NCBI GenBank assembly: GCA_041570195.1
Contig: JBFFWQ010000008.1
Location: 1-64,000, forward strand
Source: UBA11865 sp041570195
GTDB taxonomy: Bacteria > Chloroflexota > Anaerolineae > Promineifilales > Promineifilaceae
DNA: 64,000 nucleotides
Direction of reading: 5' to 3'
Both the position numbers and the translations under genes were made by a program. Of the stretch, positions 8,305 to 17,487 are shown one piece after another. The notes below the pieces were generated by a model, which was not told the DNA's origin, ran no database searches, and worked only from the letters and a program-made list of their open reading frames with translations. Positions within the stretch are counted from its first letter, which is position 1; each line of letters opens with the position of its first letter.

Positions 8305-9177
8305 ATGAATCAAACGGCTGAAATCGCACTAAGCGTCCACAACGCTTACAAAGTATTTGGAAAGAAGAATGAAAGAGGCTGGCTCCCTTGGAAGAAAGGA
8401 AAGCAAAACGGCAACGGCAGCAATAACGGCGCGAAAGGCAAATCGGAAACCGTTGCCGTCGACCATCTGACCTTTGCCGTCCGTCGAGGTGAGATCTTCG
8501 GCATTCTGGGTCCGAATGGCGGCGGCAAGTCGACCTTGATCCGCCTCATCGCCACCCTGTTGTTGCCCGATGAGGGCGACATCCAAGTTTTTGGCCATGA
8601 TGTCACTAAGGATCCCATGGCCGCTCAACGTTTGATCAATCGTGTATCGGTCGAGGCGTCTTTCTTCAAGAAGCTATCGCCGATGGAGAATCTACACTAC
8701 GGCGCCAGGCTTTATGGCGTCAGCGGCGCCGAAATCCGCCGCCAGGTAGTGGAGATCCTGGATAGGCTGGGCATTCCGGAGAAGAATATTGACCGTCCGA
8801 TGGAAGAAATGTCGCGCGGCATGCAGCAGAAGGTGGCCATTGCTCGGGCATTGCTCAGCGCGCCTATCTTGCTGCTGCTTGACGAGCCAACGACCGGCCT
8901 TGACCCGCGATCAAAACGTGATGTACAGGCCTTTGTCCGCGAGCTACGCGATTCCCACGATACGACCATTGTTTTGACCACTCACGACATGGTCGAAGCC
9001 GAGAATCTGTGCGACCGAATCGCCATCATGGACAGCGGTCGTATCGTCGCCTTGGACACGCCTGAACATCTGAAGGCATTGGCCCATCGATCCAACGGCC
9101 ATCAGCCAACGCTTGAAGACGTTTTCCTGGATCTGACCGGTAAGGAACTTATCAGGGAGACCGACCTGCCCATCTAG
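8305..9177 (+). CDS. ABC transporter ATP-binding protein (ABC-2/drug-export type)
   Basis: This ATPase of about 290 aa has Walker A GPNGGGKST, ABC signature MSRGMQQKVAIARALL, Walker B LLLLDEPTTGLD and the switch His in THDMVEAE. The SRGMQQK-type signature is typical of ABC-2 exporters. Residues about 20-50 carry a Lys/Gly/Asn-rich low-complexity insert (KQNGNGSNNGAKGKS) between the first two strands, which is unusual. ATG 8305 is preferred to 8299 because GGAG at 8293-8296 is then 8 bases away. It pairs with the permease 130 bases downstream. Confidence 0.9.
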   Translation: MNQTAEIALSVHNAYKVFGKKNERGWLPWKKGKQNGNGSNNGAKGKSETVAVDHLTFAVRRGEIFGILGPNGGGKSTLIRLIATLLLPDEGDIQVFGHDVTKDPMAAQRLINRVSVEASFFKKLSPMENLHYGARLYGVSGAEIRRQVVEILDRLGIPEKNIDRPMEEMSRGMQQKVAIARALLSAPILLLLDEPTTGLDPRSKRDVQAFVRELRDSHDTTIVLTTHDMVEAENLCDRIAIMDSGRIVALDTPEHLKALAHRSNGHQPTLEDVFLDLTGKELIRETDLPI

Positions 9178-9306
9178 CGTGGATGTGTCAATGCTTTCCC
9201 GGAAATACGACGAAGTCTTGTCTCGAGATTCAAGTCACACAGTCTGCGGGAAAGTGGCTGAGTTGAATCCGCAGTAAACTAGTTGGAAGTAAAGAGGTAC
9301 ATAGTC

Positions 9307-10149
9307 ATGAGTGCCACAACACAACCACTACGCGGCCAATACGCCAGAGCCTCCTTCGCTTTCGTGGAGCGCAATTGGAATCTGGTCAAGCGCTACTGGG
9401 CCTGGGAACTGGTCTGGTTAGCCTATTCCATCGCCAACAGCCTTTCCGTCAGCTATATTGGCCTGGGCATGGAGGTCTTGACCGGGGCCAGCGCCGAACA
9501 AGGCCAGTACCTGGTTCTCTACCTGCTGATAGGCACGCTGGTCTGGCGCTACCTGTCCAGCATCTTCTACTGGGTGACTGAGGTCATCGCCATTGAACGT
9601 TGGGAAGGCACCATCGAGTACACTTTGATGGCCCCGGTGCCGCGCATCGTTCACCTGGTCGGCCATACTTCGTTTGCCGTGGTGTACAGCATGTTGTTCA
9701 CCAGCGTCATCTTGTTGGTGACCATTCTGCTATTTGATCTGGACATGAGTCAGGCCAATATGGCCGGCGGGCTGGTCATGCTGCTTGCCGGCAGCTTCTC
9801 ATTCGTCGGCATTGGAGTGATGGGCGCTGTGTTGCCACTGCTCTTCCCTGAGCGAGGCGCCCAGATGACCCACATAATCGTAGCCACTCTGCTGTTGATC
9901 TCCGGCGTTTACTACCCGGTTGAGGTTTTACCTGACTTCCTGCAAACGCTGTCGAAGCTGTCGCCGGCCTGGTACGTACTCCAAGGCACTCGCGCCGCTC
10001 TGCTGGAAGGCGCGGGCATCGAAGTCCTGTGGCAATACATCTGGCCGCTGCTAATCCTGGCCTTGATCATGGTGCCGGCCGGCCTTCGGATCTTCGGCCA
10101 GGCCGAGCGCTACGCCAAACGGATGGGCAAACTGGCCCGTAACGGCTAA
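9307..10149 (+). CDS. ABC-2 type transporter permease
   Basis: The 280-aa protein has about six membrane segments with a short cytoplasmic N-terminus, followed by the ABC-2 features of a re-entrant Gly-rich stretch (GSFSFVGIGVMGAVLPLLF) and YYPVEVLPDFLQTLSKLSPAWY, the conserved P-W-Y loop before the last two helices. It forms a dimer with the preceding ATPase and would export a drug, lipid or polysaccharide. ATG 9307 has AGAGG 9 bases upstream; an upstream TTG at 9283 is less likely. Confidence 0.88.
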   Translation: MSATTQPLRGQYARASFAFVERNWNLVKRYWAWELVWLAYSIANSLSVSYIGLGMEVLTGASAEQGQYLVLYLLIGTLVWRYLSSIFYWVTEVIAIERWEGTIEYTLMAPVPRIVHLVGHTSFAVVYSMLFTSVILLVTILLFDLDMSQANMAGGLVMLLAGSFSFVGIGVMGAVLPLLFPERGAQMTHIIVATLLLISGVYYPVEVLPDFLQTLSKLSPAWYVLQGTRAALLEGAGIEVLWQYIWPLLILALIMVPAGLRIFGQAERYAKRMGKLARNG

Positions 10150-10167
10150 AAGATCTCGAGTGAAACC

Positions 10168-10197
10168 GAAGAGGGCGCCTCCGCTGACGCCCTCTTC
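10168..10197 (+). terminator. Perfect stem-loop after the ABC-2 operon
   Basis: GAAGAGGGCG (10168-10177) pairs over 10 bp with CGCCCTCTTC (10188-10197), with a 10-base loop. No T run follows, so it is either a weak or Rho-assisted terminator or an mRNA 3' stabiliser. It lies before the M23 peptidase gene. Confidence 0.55.
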
Positions 10198-10270
10198 GCA
10201 ACCTTTAAGTTTCCCCCGGTTCCCCCGATTCCCCTTGCTTCCCGCCATCCGGCCGCTAAACTTACACACC

Positions 10271-11047
10271 ATGTTGAGAAGAACTTTGCACGGGCTAAGA
10301 GGACCCGAACGCCGCATATTCAAGATCATGGTCGCACTGGCCATGGTCGCCTCGTGCATTATCCTTCTTTTATTGATTGACAACGTGGCAAGCGTCCTGC
10401 TGGGCCCCAGGGGCGAAGGCCTTTTGCTCTGGGCCCTTGGCGAAGAATCTGCTCGCGAATCGCTCGTCGTCTCACAGCGCGAAGCCTGCATCGGGGCGCC
10501 ATTCATCCTGCCAGCCGAGGGTTTCATCGGTCTACCGTATGCCTCTTCCGGCGGCCCCTATTCCCGGGCCAATCGCCACCAGGGCATCGACATCTTCAGC
10601 CCAGACAGAAAAACACCTGGCCTCGTCCCCGTCTACGCCGCCTACGACGGCTACGTCACCCGCAAAGACGATTGGCGCAGCACCTTGATCCAGCGCGTGC
10701 CCGACGATCCGCTGCAGCCCGGCCGTCAGATTTGGCTCTACTACACCCATATGGCCGATAGCGAGGGTGATGATTTTATCGTCGATACCTTCCCTCCAGG
10801 CGCCCGCGAAGTGTTTGTCGAGCAAGGCACGCTTCTTGGCTACACGGGCGACTACAACGGCAACTCGCCCCGAGGCATTTGGGTTCATCTCCACTTCTCC
10901 ATTGTTAAGGACGATGGCACCGGCCGTTATTTGAACGAGCTCGAATTCGATAACACACTCGATCCCTCGCCCTACCTGGGCATGCCCGTCAACGACTCTT
11001 GCGCCCCAACCGTTCCCAGCTGCGGCCCTGTTGACGAATGTACCTGA
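10271..11047 (+). CDS. M23-family metallopeptidase (LytM-like), membrane-anchored
   Basis: The 258-aa product has one N-terminal membrane helix (about 18-36) and a LytM domain. All zinc and catalytic residues are present: H103 and D107 (HQGID), H160 (YYTHM), H206 and H208 (VHLHF). It should therefore cut peptidoglycan cross-bridges or another Gly-containing peptide outside the membrane. The C-terminus holds a Cys-containing tail (C-A-P-T-V-P-S-C). The ATG at 10271 is chosen because the upstream extension from GTG 10160 runs through the stem-loop at 10168-10197. Confidence 0.85.
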   Translation: MLRRTLHGLRGPERRIFKIMVALAMVASCIILLLLIDNVASVLLGPRGEGLLLWALGEESARESLVVSQREACIGAPFILPAEGFIGLPYASSGGPYSRANRHQGIDIFSPDRKTPGLVPVYAAYDGYVTRKDDWRSTLIQRVPDDPLQPGRQIWLYYTHMADSEGDDFIVDTFPPGAREVFVEQGTLLGYTGDYNGNSPRGIWVHLHFSIVKDDGTGRYLNELEFDNTLDPSPYLGMPVNDSCAPTVPSCGPVDECT

Positions 11048-11059
11048 TCGACTAGACGG

Positions 11060-13480
11060 ATGAACATTCTCTCTGGCCTTTCAGGCTCCCGACTCTTACG
11101 AGCCCTACTCAAGCCAGCTCTTCGACAGTTGAGCTCTCGTCGTCTGTCCCAATTGGACGGCCGGATCTACTTACCCGGCCTTCGCCAGCCAGTTTCCATC
11201 AGTCGCGATCATTGGGGCATCCCCACAATCAGGGCCGAGAACCGGGCCGATCTATTCCTGGCTCAAGGCTTCATCCACGCCCAGGAACGATTGTGGCAAA
11301 TGGAGATCCATCGTCGGGCGGCATCCGGCCAGCTGGCGGCCATCGTCGGCGAAACGGGCCTGGAAACCGACCGCTTCAGCCGCACCCTGGGCTTCCCTAG
11401 GCTAGCCCAGTCCACGTGGGACCTGACCAGCGAGACCGTGCGGACCGATATTCTGGCTTACACGGCCGGCATCAACGCCTTCCTGAAGACCGACCGTCCC
11501 CTGCCCGTCGAATTCTCGCTACTGCGCCACACACCGGAACCATGGACGCCCCTCGATTCGGTCGCCTTCAGCCGTTTGATGGCCTGGACTTTGTCCCACG
11601 GTTTCGCCAACAAGCTCACGCGCGCTCAATTGATCGAAAAGGTCGGCTCGGAAGCGGCCGCCGAGCTGGAACTGCACTACCCGAAAGACAATCCCGTCAC
11701 CTTGCCCCAGGGCATCGAATTCAACCTTTTTGAACCGGGCGGATTGCTGCGCGCAGTCGAGGGCCCATTTATCGGTCGATTCATGGCCGGGCGCGGCCGG
11801 GGCAGCAACGCCTGGGTCATAAATGGGAACCGAACTGCCAGTGGTCATCCTATCCTCTGCAACGACATGCATTTGCCCATCAGTACACCCTCACTCTGGT
11901 ATGTGCTGCATATGCATTGTCCGGAATCGCCCAGGTCTCCCGGCTTGCACGTGGCCGGCGCGTCTCTGCCCGGTCTTCCCTACGTGCTCGTCGGCCATAA
12001 CGAATACATCGCCTGGGGCGCCACCGTGTCCTTCGTCGACAACGAAGATCTCTTCGTCGAAAGATTCTCGCCTGACCATGTAGATCAATACGAATTCGAA
12101 GGTTCATGGCGCAGGGCCGACATTATTGAGGAGAAGATAAAGATTCGGAACCGGCCGGCAATTATCGAACAAGTAGTCGTCACCCATCACGGGCCGCTGA
12201 TCACGCCCGTTTTGCCGTCCAACGGTCAGGTCTTGGCCTTGGCCAGTCGTTCCCTGGCCCCCAACAGCAGCTTCGACGGTTTCGCCATGCTCAACGAGGC
12301 CCGCCACTGGGATGAATTCGTCAGCGCCGTCCAGCGAATCGAGAGTCCAGCCCTAAACCTCGTCTATGCTGATACAACCGGAAACATCGGCTATTACGTC
12401 ACCGGCCGCGTACCTATCCGGCGGTCAGGAACTGGCCAGGTGCCTGTGCCCGGCTGGACAGGCGAGCACGAGTGGATCGGCGACGTACCGTTCGAAGAAA
12501 TGCCCCACGCTTTTAATCCGTCGGCCGGCTTTTTGGTCACTGCCAATAATAGGATCGTCGGCGACGATTATCCGCATTTCCTGGGGGCTGCCTGGCGCAA
12601 CGGCTATCGGGCCCGCCGCGTGACCGATCTCATTGGTCAGAAAGAGGAACTCACTCTTGCCGACAGCCGGCGCTTCCAGTCCGATCTCTACTCGATTCCC
12701 GGGCGGGAACTTGTAAACAGGCTGGAGGGCCTGAGTCTTAAGGACGAAGAAGCGGTGGCCTGCCTGGCGTTGCTGCGTGCATGGGACGGCCGCATGGATG
12801 CTGAAGGCGCCGGCGGCGTCATTTACAAGACACTGGTGGGCAGATTGTCCAAGGCCATTCTTCAACCTAGACTTGGTGAGTCATTGACTGAGATCTTCCT
12901 GGGCGCTGGCCCTCACCCAGTCCTATATCCCTTCGGCGAGTCCCACAGCCAGTGGATCGCCGTGCTCTTCCGCCTGCTAGACCAGGAAGAATCCTTCTGG
13001 TTGCCCCCTGCCAAAGCAAGGATCCGGATCTTGGAACAAGGTCTAGCCTCGACCATGCGTGAATTGCGAGATGCATTCGGCGATGATGCAACTAGATGGA
13101 CCTGGGGTAAGAACCATCAAATCCTTTTTGGTCACTCGCTTTCGGCCCAGCCACCGCTCGATCAGGTATTCAACGTGGGGCCATTCATCGTCGGCGGAGA
13201 TGCCGACACCGTTTGCCAGATGTCCATCAGTCCCGGAGACGGCGCCAACAATATCGCCCCATCTTATAGACAGGTGATCGACTTGGGCGATTGGAACTCG
13301 GTCCTGGTCATGCACGCGCCCGGTCAATCAGGTCATCTGGCCAGTCCACATTACGCCGACCTTGCCGAACCCTGGTTGAAGGGTGACTATTACCGGCTCA
13401 ATTGGACCGAGGCGGCCACCGAAGCAGCGGCATACAAGACCCTGCAACTCCTACCTCCAATAGCCGTGACGGAAAGCTGA
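11060..13480 (+). CDS. Penicillin acylase family Ntn-hydrolase
   Basis: The 806-aa precursor belongs to the penicillin amidase/acyl-homoserine-lactone acylase family. The alpha part has HWGIPTIRAENRADLFLAQGF and HAQERLWQME. The autoprocessing nucleophile is S249 in RGSNAWVI, which becomes the N-terminus of the beta chain, followed by GHPILCNDMHL. Later family motifs include GHNEYIAWG and a beta-chain end with WTWGKNH and HASPHY-like SGHLASPHYADLAEPWLKG. No clear signal peptide is seen, so it may be cytoplasmic. The natural substrate may be an N-acyl compound (AHL, lipopeptide or acyl-amino acid). It lies 12 bases after the M23 gene and is likely co-transcribed. Confidence 0.9.
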   Translation: MNILSGLSGSRLLRALLKPALRQLSSRRLSQLDGRIYLPGLRQPVSISRDHWGIPTIRAENRADLFLAQGFIHAQERLWQMEIHRRAASGQLAAIVGETGLETDRFSRTLGFPRLAQSTWDLTSETVRTDILAYTAGINAFLKTDRPLPVEFSLLRHTPEPWTPLDSVAFSRLMAWTLSHGFANKLTRAQLIEKVGSEAAAELELHYPKDNPVTLPQGIEFNLFEPGGLLRAVEGPFIGRFMAGRGRGSNAWVINGNRTASGHPILCNDMHLPISTPSLWYVLHMHCPESPRSPGLHVAGASLPGLPYVLVGHNEYIAWGATVSFVDNEDLFVERFSPDHVDQYEFEGSWRRADIIEEKIKIRNRPAIIEQVVVTHHGPLITPVLPSNGQVLALASRSLAPNSSFDGFAMLNEARHWDEFVSAVQRIESPALNLVYADTTGNIGYYVTGRVPIRRSGTGQVPVPGWTGEHEWIGDVPFEEMPHAFNPSAGFLVTANNRIVGDDYPHFLGAAWRNGYRARRVTDLIGQKEELTLADSRRFQSDLYSIPGRELVNRLEGLSLKDEEAVACLALLRAWDGRMDAEGAGGVIYKTLVGRLSKAILQPRLGESLTEIFLGAGPHPVLYPFGESHSQWIAVLFRLLDQEESFWLPPAKARIRILEQGLASTMRELRDAFGDDATRWTWGKNHQILFGHSLSAQPPLDQVFNVGPFIVGGDADTVCQMSISPGDGANNIAPSYRQVIDLGDWNSVLVMHAPGQSGHLASPHYADLAEPWLKGDYYRLNWTEAATEAAAYKTLQLLPPIAVTES

Positions 13481-13526
13481 AGGCCGACAGTTGACGGCTG
13501 TCAGCCAAAAGAATCGCCCAGGGCGA

Positions 13527-14675
13527 TCAGGCATTCAATATTTGCCGGGCAATTACCAGCCGCTGTATCTCACTAGTGCCCTCGCCGATGGTCATCAGCC
13601 GCGTGTCGCGGTAGATCCGCTCAACTGGAAACTCGCTACTATAACCATAACCGCCGTGTACCTGAATGGCGTTCCGGCATACACGCTCGCTTACTTCCGT
13701 TGCGAACAACTTAGCCATGGCTGCAGCCTTGGTAAAGGGCTTACCCAGGCTTTTCAACCACGCCGCCCAATAGACCATCAGCCGGGCGGCCTGTATCTCA
13801 GTTGCCGCATCTGCCAACATCCACTGGATAGCCTGGTACTGAGCGATCGGTTTGCCAAAGGTCTCGCGTTCCTTGGCGTACTTGAGGGCTTCTTCGTAGG
13901 CCGCTTGCGCCAAACCAACCGCCAATGCCCCAATTCCCACCCGGCCACCATCCAATGTCGACAGAGTTTGCTGCAAACCATGTCCTTCGGGCCCCAGCAG
14001 GTTCCCCTGGGGCACGCGCACTTCATCCAGTGTGACCGCATGAGTTGGCGAGCCCTTGAGGCCCATCTTCTTCTCGGCCGGACCGATGCTGATGCCCGGC
14101 GCGTCGCTAGGCACTATCAAGTGGCTCAAGCTACGGCTACCTCCAGCCGGATCCGTGCGCACCAGCAAGACCATCACATCTGAAATCGAGGCGTTGGTCA
14201 TCCACATCTTGCTTCCGTCGATGATCCACGAGTCGCCTTCCTTGACCGCTGTCGTACGCACGCCTCCCTGCAAATCTGAGCCGGCCCCTGGCTCGGTAAG
14301 AGCCAGGCAAGCCAACTTATTCTGCCCGGTCGCCAAGGGTGGCAGCCACTTCTTTTTTTGGTCTTCGCTGCCGTAGCGAATGATGGGTCCCAGGGCCAGG
14401 CCATTGTGGGCCGAGATCGCCAGCGCCGTCGAACCACAACCCCAGCCCAGTTCCTCAATGGCGATGGCCGCGCTGACCGCGTCGACGGCCGCGCCGCCAT
14501 ATTCTTCGGGCACCTCCAAGCCAAGCAAGCCCAGCGGCCCCATCTTGCGCGTCGCCTCCCAATTGAAAGAGGCTTCTTCGTCTACCTGCCGCGCCCGAGG
14601 CTTTACCTCCTTGGCCACGAAATCGTGGACTAGATCGCGGAATAGACGTTGATCTTCGTTAAGTTGGAACTCCAT
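13527..14675 (-). CDS. Acyl-CoA dehydrogenase
   Basis: The 382-aa FAD enzyme has the full family layout: N-terminal helical domain, LACLALTEPGAGSDLQGG, DGSKMWMTNASISDV, and the C-terminal helical domain with QVHGGYGYSSEFPVERIYRD and IGEGTSEIQ, where the Glu in GEGTSE is the catalytic base of short/medium-chain types. It oxidises acyl-CoA to enoyl-CoA and passes electrons to ETF. ATG 14675 has a perfect AGGAGG 8 bases upstream, and is better than TTG 14681. It is the last gene of a - strand run, 12 bases after the M20 gene. The exact acyl chain is unknown. Confidence 0.93.
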   Translation of the reverse strand: MEFQLNEDQRLFRDLVHDFVAKEVKPRARQVDEEASFNWEATRKMGPLGLLGLEVPEEYGGAAVDAVSAAIAIEELGWGCGSTALAISAHNGLALGPIIRYGSEDQKKKWLPPLATGQNKLACLALTEPGAGSDLQGGVRTTAVKEGDSWIIDGSKMWMTNASISDVMVLLVRTDPAGGSRSLSHLIVPSDAPGISIGPAEKKMGLKGSPTHAVTLDEVRVPQGNLLGPEGHGLQQTLSTLDGGRVGIGALAVGLAQAAYEEALKYAKERETFGKPIAQYQAIQWMLADAATEIQAARLMVYWAAWLKSLGKPFTKAAAMAKLFATEVSERVCRNAIQVHGGYGYSSEFPVERIYRDTRLMTIGEGTSEIQRLVIARQILNA

Positions 14676-14687
14676 GTACAACTCCTC

Positions 14688-15878
14688 CTAGGTGGAAACG
14701 CCTTCGAGGCCAGCGGCCGCCAGTGTTAGCAGTAATAGCTGAACCAGTCCTTCCGGTAGGCGAGCTGGGTCCAGGAACTCATCCACGCGGTGGGTATTGC
14801 CAGAGTTTGCTAGACCAACGCACACCGACGGAATTCCCATACTGATTGGGATATTGGCGTCCGTGCTCCCGGCCATGAAATGTACGTCTTGACAGCCGAC
14901 GAGCCGTAGAGCCTCTACCGCCCAGGTCACCAACGGCGTCTCCTGCGCCAACTCTCCGGCCGGCCGGTCCCCGATCTTCGACAGGGAAGCAGTCACGTCA
15001 GCCCCTAGCGTTTGCTCAGCTACTATCTGCTCTACACGTGTCAGCAGTCTATTTAGCATTTGCGGATCTATGGAGCGCATGTCGATCAGGCAAGAAGCCT
15101 GCGCGGCGATGCTGTTAACCGTCGTGCCTCCTTCAACAACGCCCACGTTGATCGTTGTCTTTGGCTGTTTGGGCAGCTCCAATTGGCCTATGCTTCCGAC
15201 AATTCGGCCAAGAATGTGAATCGCGCTGGGGCTGCCATAATCGCCCCATGAGTGCCCGCCTGGCGTCTTGACCGTCAGCCGAAAGCGACGTACGCCTATG
15301 GCTCTATGGAAAACATGACCGAATGATCCGCCCTCGATTACCACATAGCGAGCCTCTGGACCGAAGCGCTCCACGACACTGCGCATGCCACGCAAGTCGC
15401 CCAAGCCTTCCTCGCAGACGTTGGCCACGAACCATATGTCCTCTCTCGGCCGTAACTTTGCGTCGTTCAACATCCCGGCCATCACCAATAAGCCGGCCAC
15501 ACCCAACGCATTATCGGCCAGCCCAGGGCCACTAATTAGGCCGTGGGCCGGCTTTTGGCCATTCTCATAACTCACGGACAGATCGGTTTCATGAGAAAAG
15601 ACGGTGTCGCTATGGGCGCTGAGAACGACAGGCGAACCATTCGCCAATCCGGGAAATCGGCCGAATACATTGTGCATCGCGTCCTGGCTGACGTCGACCA
15701 GGCCCAGTTCACGAAACTTGCTTTCGACGTAAGTGGCTCGTTCAGCCTCTGCGAAAGTAGGCGATGGAATCTGTTGAATCGATATAGCCAGATCAAGCGC
15801 TTGACCAACGCGCTGCCGGCAGAGTTGCATCGCCGCCTTTACTTCTTCAGACGCTGCAATCCTGGTGATTTCGTTCAT
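14688..15878 (-). CDS. M20-family metallopeptidase (peptidase T/ArgE/DapE-like)
   Basis: The 396-aa product has the M20 zinc pattern: VVLSAHSDTVF, GPGLADNALGVAGLL with the bridging Asp, then CEEGLGDLRG with the catalytic Glu pair. The dimerisation lid (about 190-300) contains TPGGHSWGDYGSPSAI and the distal His is near the end in NTHRVDE. The pattern fits an aminopeptidase or deacylase acting on small peptides or acyl-amino acids in the cytoplasm. It starts three bases after the stop of the 72-aa membrane protein. Confidence 0.88.
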   Translation of the reverse strand: MNEITRIAASEEVKAAMQLCRQRVGQALDLAISIQQIPSPTFAEAERATYVESKFRELGLVDVSQDAMHNVFGRFPGLANGSPVVLSAHSDTVFSHETDLSVSYENGQKPAHGLISGPGLADNALGVAGLLVMAGMLNDAKLRPREDIWFVANVCEEGLGDLRGMRSVVERFGPEARYVVIEGGSFGHVFHRAIGVRRFRLTVKTPGGHSWGDYGSPSAIHILGRIVGSIGQLELPKQPKTTINVGVVEGGTTVNSIAAQASCLIDMRSIDPQMLNRLLTRVEQIVAEQTLGADVTASLSKIGDRPAGELAQETPLVTWAVEALRLVGCQDVHFMAGSTDANIPISMGIPSVCVGLANSGNTHRVDEFLDPARLPEGLVQLLLLTLAAAGLEGVST

Positions 15879-15881
15879 CAA

Positions 15882-16100
15882 TCAACCTAAGGGCCGAATC
15901 AACAAGATGCCCACGAAGCCGATGACTAAGCCAGCGTGAAGGCATAGATTTGAATCGACGATCCAGTAGCCCTGTCCGGGAAAGAGTTGCAGCAAGAAGT
16001 TGATTAGCACCAGAGCAATTGCCACAAAGATCAAAAGGCCAGGCCGCCCTGCCAAAAGATCGGCCGCTCGCTCCAGGAAACGATTGATTCGATCGTTCAT
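15882..16100 (-). CDS. Small membrane protein, 72 aa
   Basis: ATG at 16100 gives a 72-residue protein: a charged N-terminus (NDRINRFLERAADLLAG), a first membrane helix (LLIFVAIALVLINFLLQLF), a short outside loop (GQGYWIVD) and a second helix (AGLVIGFVGILLIRPLG). It lies tightly between hflX and the M20 gene, which argues that it is real. I do not recognise a family. An upstream start at 16199 would overlap hflX and is less likely. Confidence 0.65.
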   Translation of the reverse strand: MNDRINRFLERAADLLAGRPGLLIFVAIALVLINFLLQLFPGQGYWIVDSNLCLHAGLVIGFVGILLIRPLG

Positions 16101-16125
16101 CAAGCCTGTCACCCAGATTCTTTGG

Positions 16126-17430
16126 CTAATTCTGTGCCAGCCGGTAGTTTTCGAAGTACGGGATAAGACGTCCGGGCACGCGACCGTCGATGACGACACC
16201 GTCGGCCAGGTGGTTCTCGCTGCCTACCTGGCCTCTCTCATGGAAGAGAGATAACAGATCACCCCTGGAGTACGGCAACTTGACGGTCAGCGGATGCAGT
16301 TGTCCTTCCATGACCGCCTCGATGGCCAACAGGAGTGATTCAATCCCCTGACCGGTTAGAGCTGAAACCTGCACACCCACGGCCGGCAACTTCAGCCCTT
16401 CTGCCGGGTTCTTTTCGTCTGTCAGCAGGTCGATCTTGTTCAAAGCGATAATCTGGGGTAGGTGATCGACCTCAAGTTCGGCCAGGACATCTTCTACCGA
16501 CTCGATCTGTGCTGCTGCCTGGGGATGAGTCACATCTACAATGTGCAGCAATAAGTCGGCCTCGATGATCTCCTCCAGTGTCGCTCGGAAAGCTGCCACG
16601 ATGTCCGGCGGCAGTTTTTGAATGAAGCCAACCGTGTCTGTGAACAGTACTTCCCGGCCACCGGGCATAACCACTCGCCTTGTCGTTGGATCGAGGGTGG
16701 CAAACAACATGTCCGCAGCCAAGACATCGGCGTCGCTCAGTCGATTCAACAATGTCGACTTACCCGAGTTAGTGTAGCCGACGATGGCCACTACTTGGAT
16801 CTCGGTCTCGCGCCGCTTGGCCCGATAACGACCGCGATGGGCCCTGACCGAATCCAGGTCCTCTTTGAGGCGCGATATTCGCCGGCCGATCTCGCGCCGG
16901 TCCACCTCCAGCTGGGTCTCACCCGGACCGCGCAAGCCCACACCGCCGGACGATCCCCCTGCCCGACCGCCCGCCTGACGCGCCAAATGGGTCCACATAC
17001 GAGTCAGTCGAGGCAGACGGTACTCGAGCTGGGCCAACTCGACCTGCAGCTTACCTTCTCGCGTATCGGCGTGCAAAGCAAATATGTCCAGGATGAGCGC
17101 GGTCCGGTCAAGTATTCGTGTATCATCGCCAAAATACTTCTCTAACTCGCGTTGATGCCTGGGTAAGAGTTCGTCGTCAAACAGAACCAGGTCGGCGTCC
17201 ATCTCAGATGCAAGCGCCTTCACCTCCTCCAGTTTACCGCGACCGATGTACGTCGCGCTGTCCGGGTGCTTCAGTCGTTGAGACACCAGTCCCACGACTT
17301 TCAGCCCGGCCGTGTCGGCCAACCGGGCCAGTTCGGCCAGGCTTTCGTCAACCGGAAGCAACTGCTTACCGCGGGTAAACTCGACGCCCACGAGTACCGC
17401 TCGTTCCCTAGGACCTTCAACGTAATGCAT
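16126..17430 (-). CDS. hflX: GTPase HflX
   Basis: The 434-aa GTPase carries the HflX N-terminal domain (YIGRGKLEEVKAL, LDRTALILDIFALHA), the linker signature GLRGPGETQLEVDRR, and the G domain: G1 GYTNSGKST, G3 DTVGF, G4 NKID and the C-terminal VSALTGQG. HflX binds the 50S ribosome and splits or rescues stalled ribosomes under stress. ATG 17430 is used; a GGAGG site lies 17 bases upstream, which would better suit a start about 10 codons earlier, so the N-terminus is uncertain. The C-terminus has a short extension ending YFENYRLAQN. Confidence 0.92.
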   Translation of the reverse strand: MHYVEGPRERAVLVGVEFTRGKQLLPVDESLAELARLADTAGLKVVGLVSQRLKHPDSATYIGRGKLEEVKALASEMDADLVLFDDELLPRHQRELEKYFGDDTRILDRTALILDIFALHADTREGKLQVELAQLEYRLPRLTRMWTHLARQAGGRAGGSSGGVGLRGPGETQLEVDRREIGRRISRLKEDLDSVRAHRGRYRAKRRETEIQVVAIVGYTNSGKSTLLNRLSDADVLAADMLFATLDPTTRRVVMPGGREVLFTDTVGFIQKLPPDIVAAFRATLEEIIEADLLLHIVDVTHPQAAAQIESVEDVLAELEVDHLPQIIALNKIDLLTDEKNPAEGLKLPAVGVQVSALTGQGIESLLLAIEAVMEGQLHPLTVKLPYSRGDLLSLFHERGQVGSENHLADGVVIDGRVPGRLIPYFENYRLAQN

Positions 17431-17487
17431 GTCTTGTGCGATGTTAACCTCCGTCAACAACTATAGCAAAATTGGGCCGCCATCCAC

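Noticed and set aside
9283..9306. Upstream TTG start of the ABC-2 permease
   Set aside because: ATG 9307 has a well-placed AGAGG and gives the normal N-terminus.
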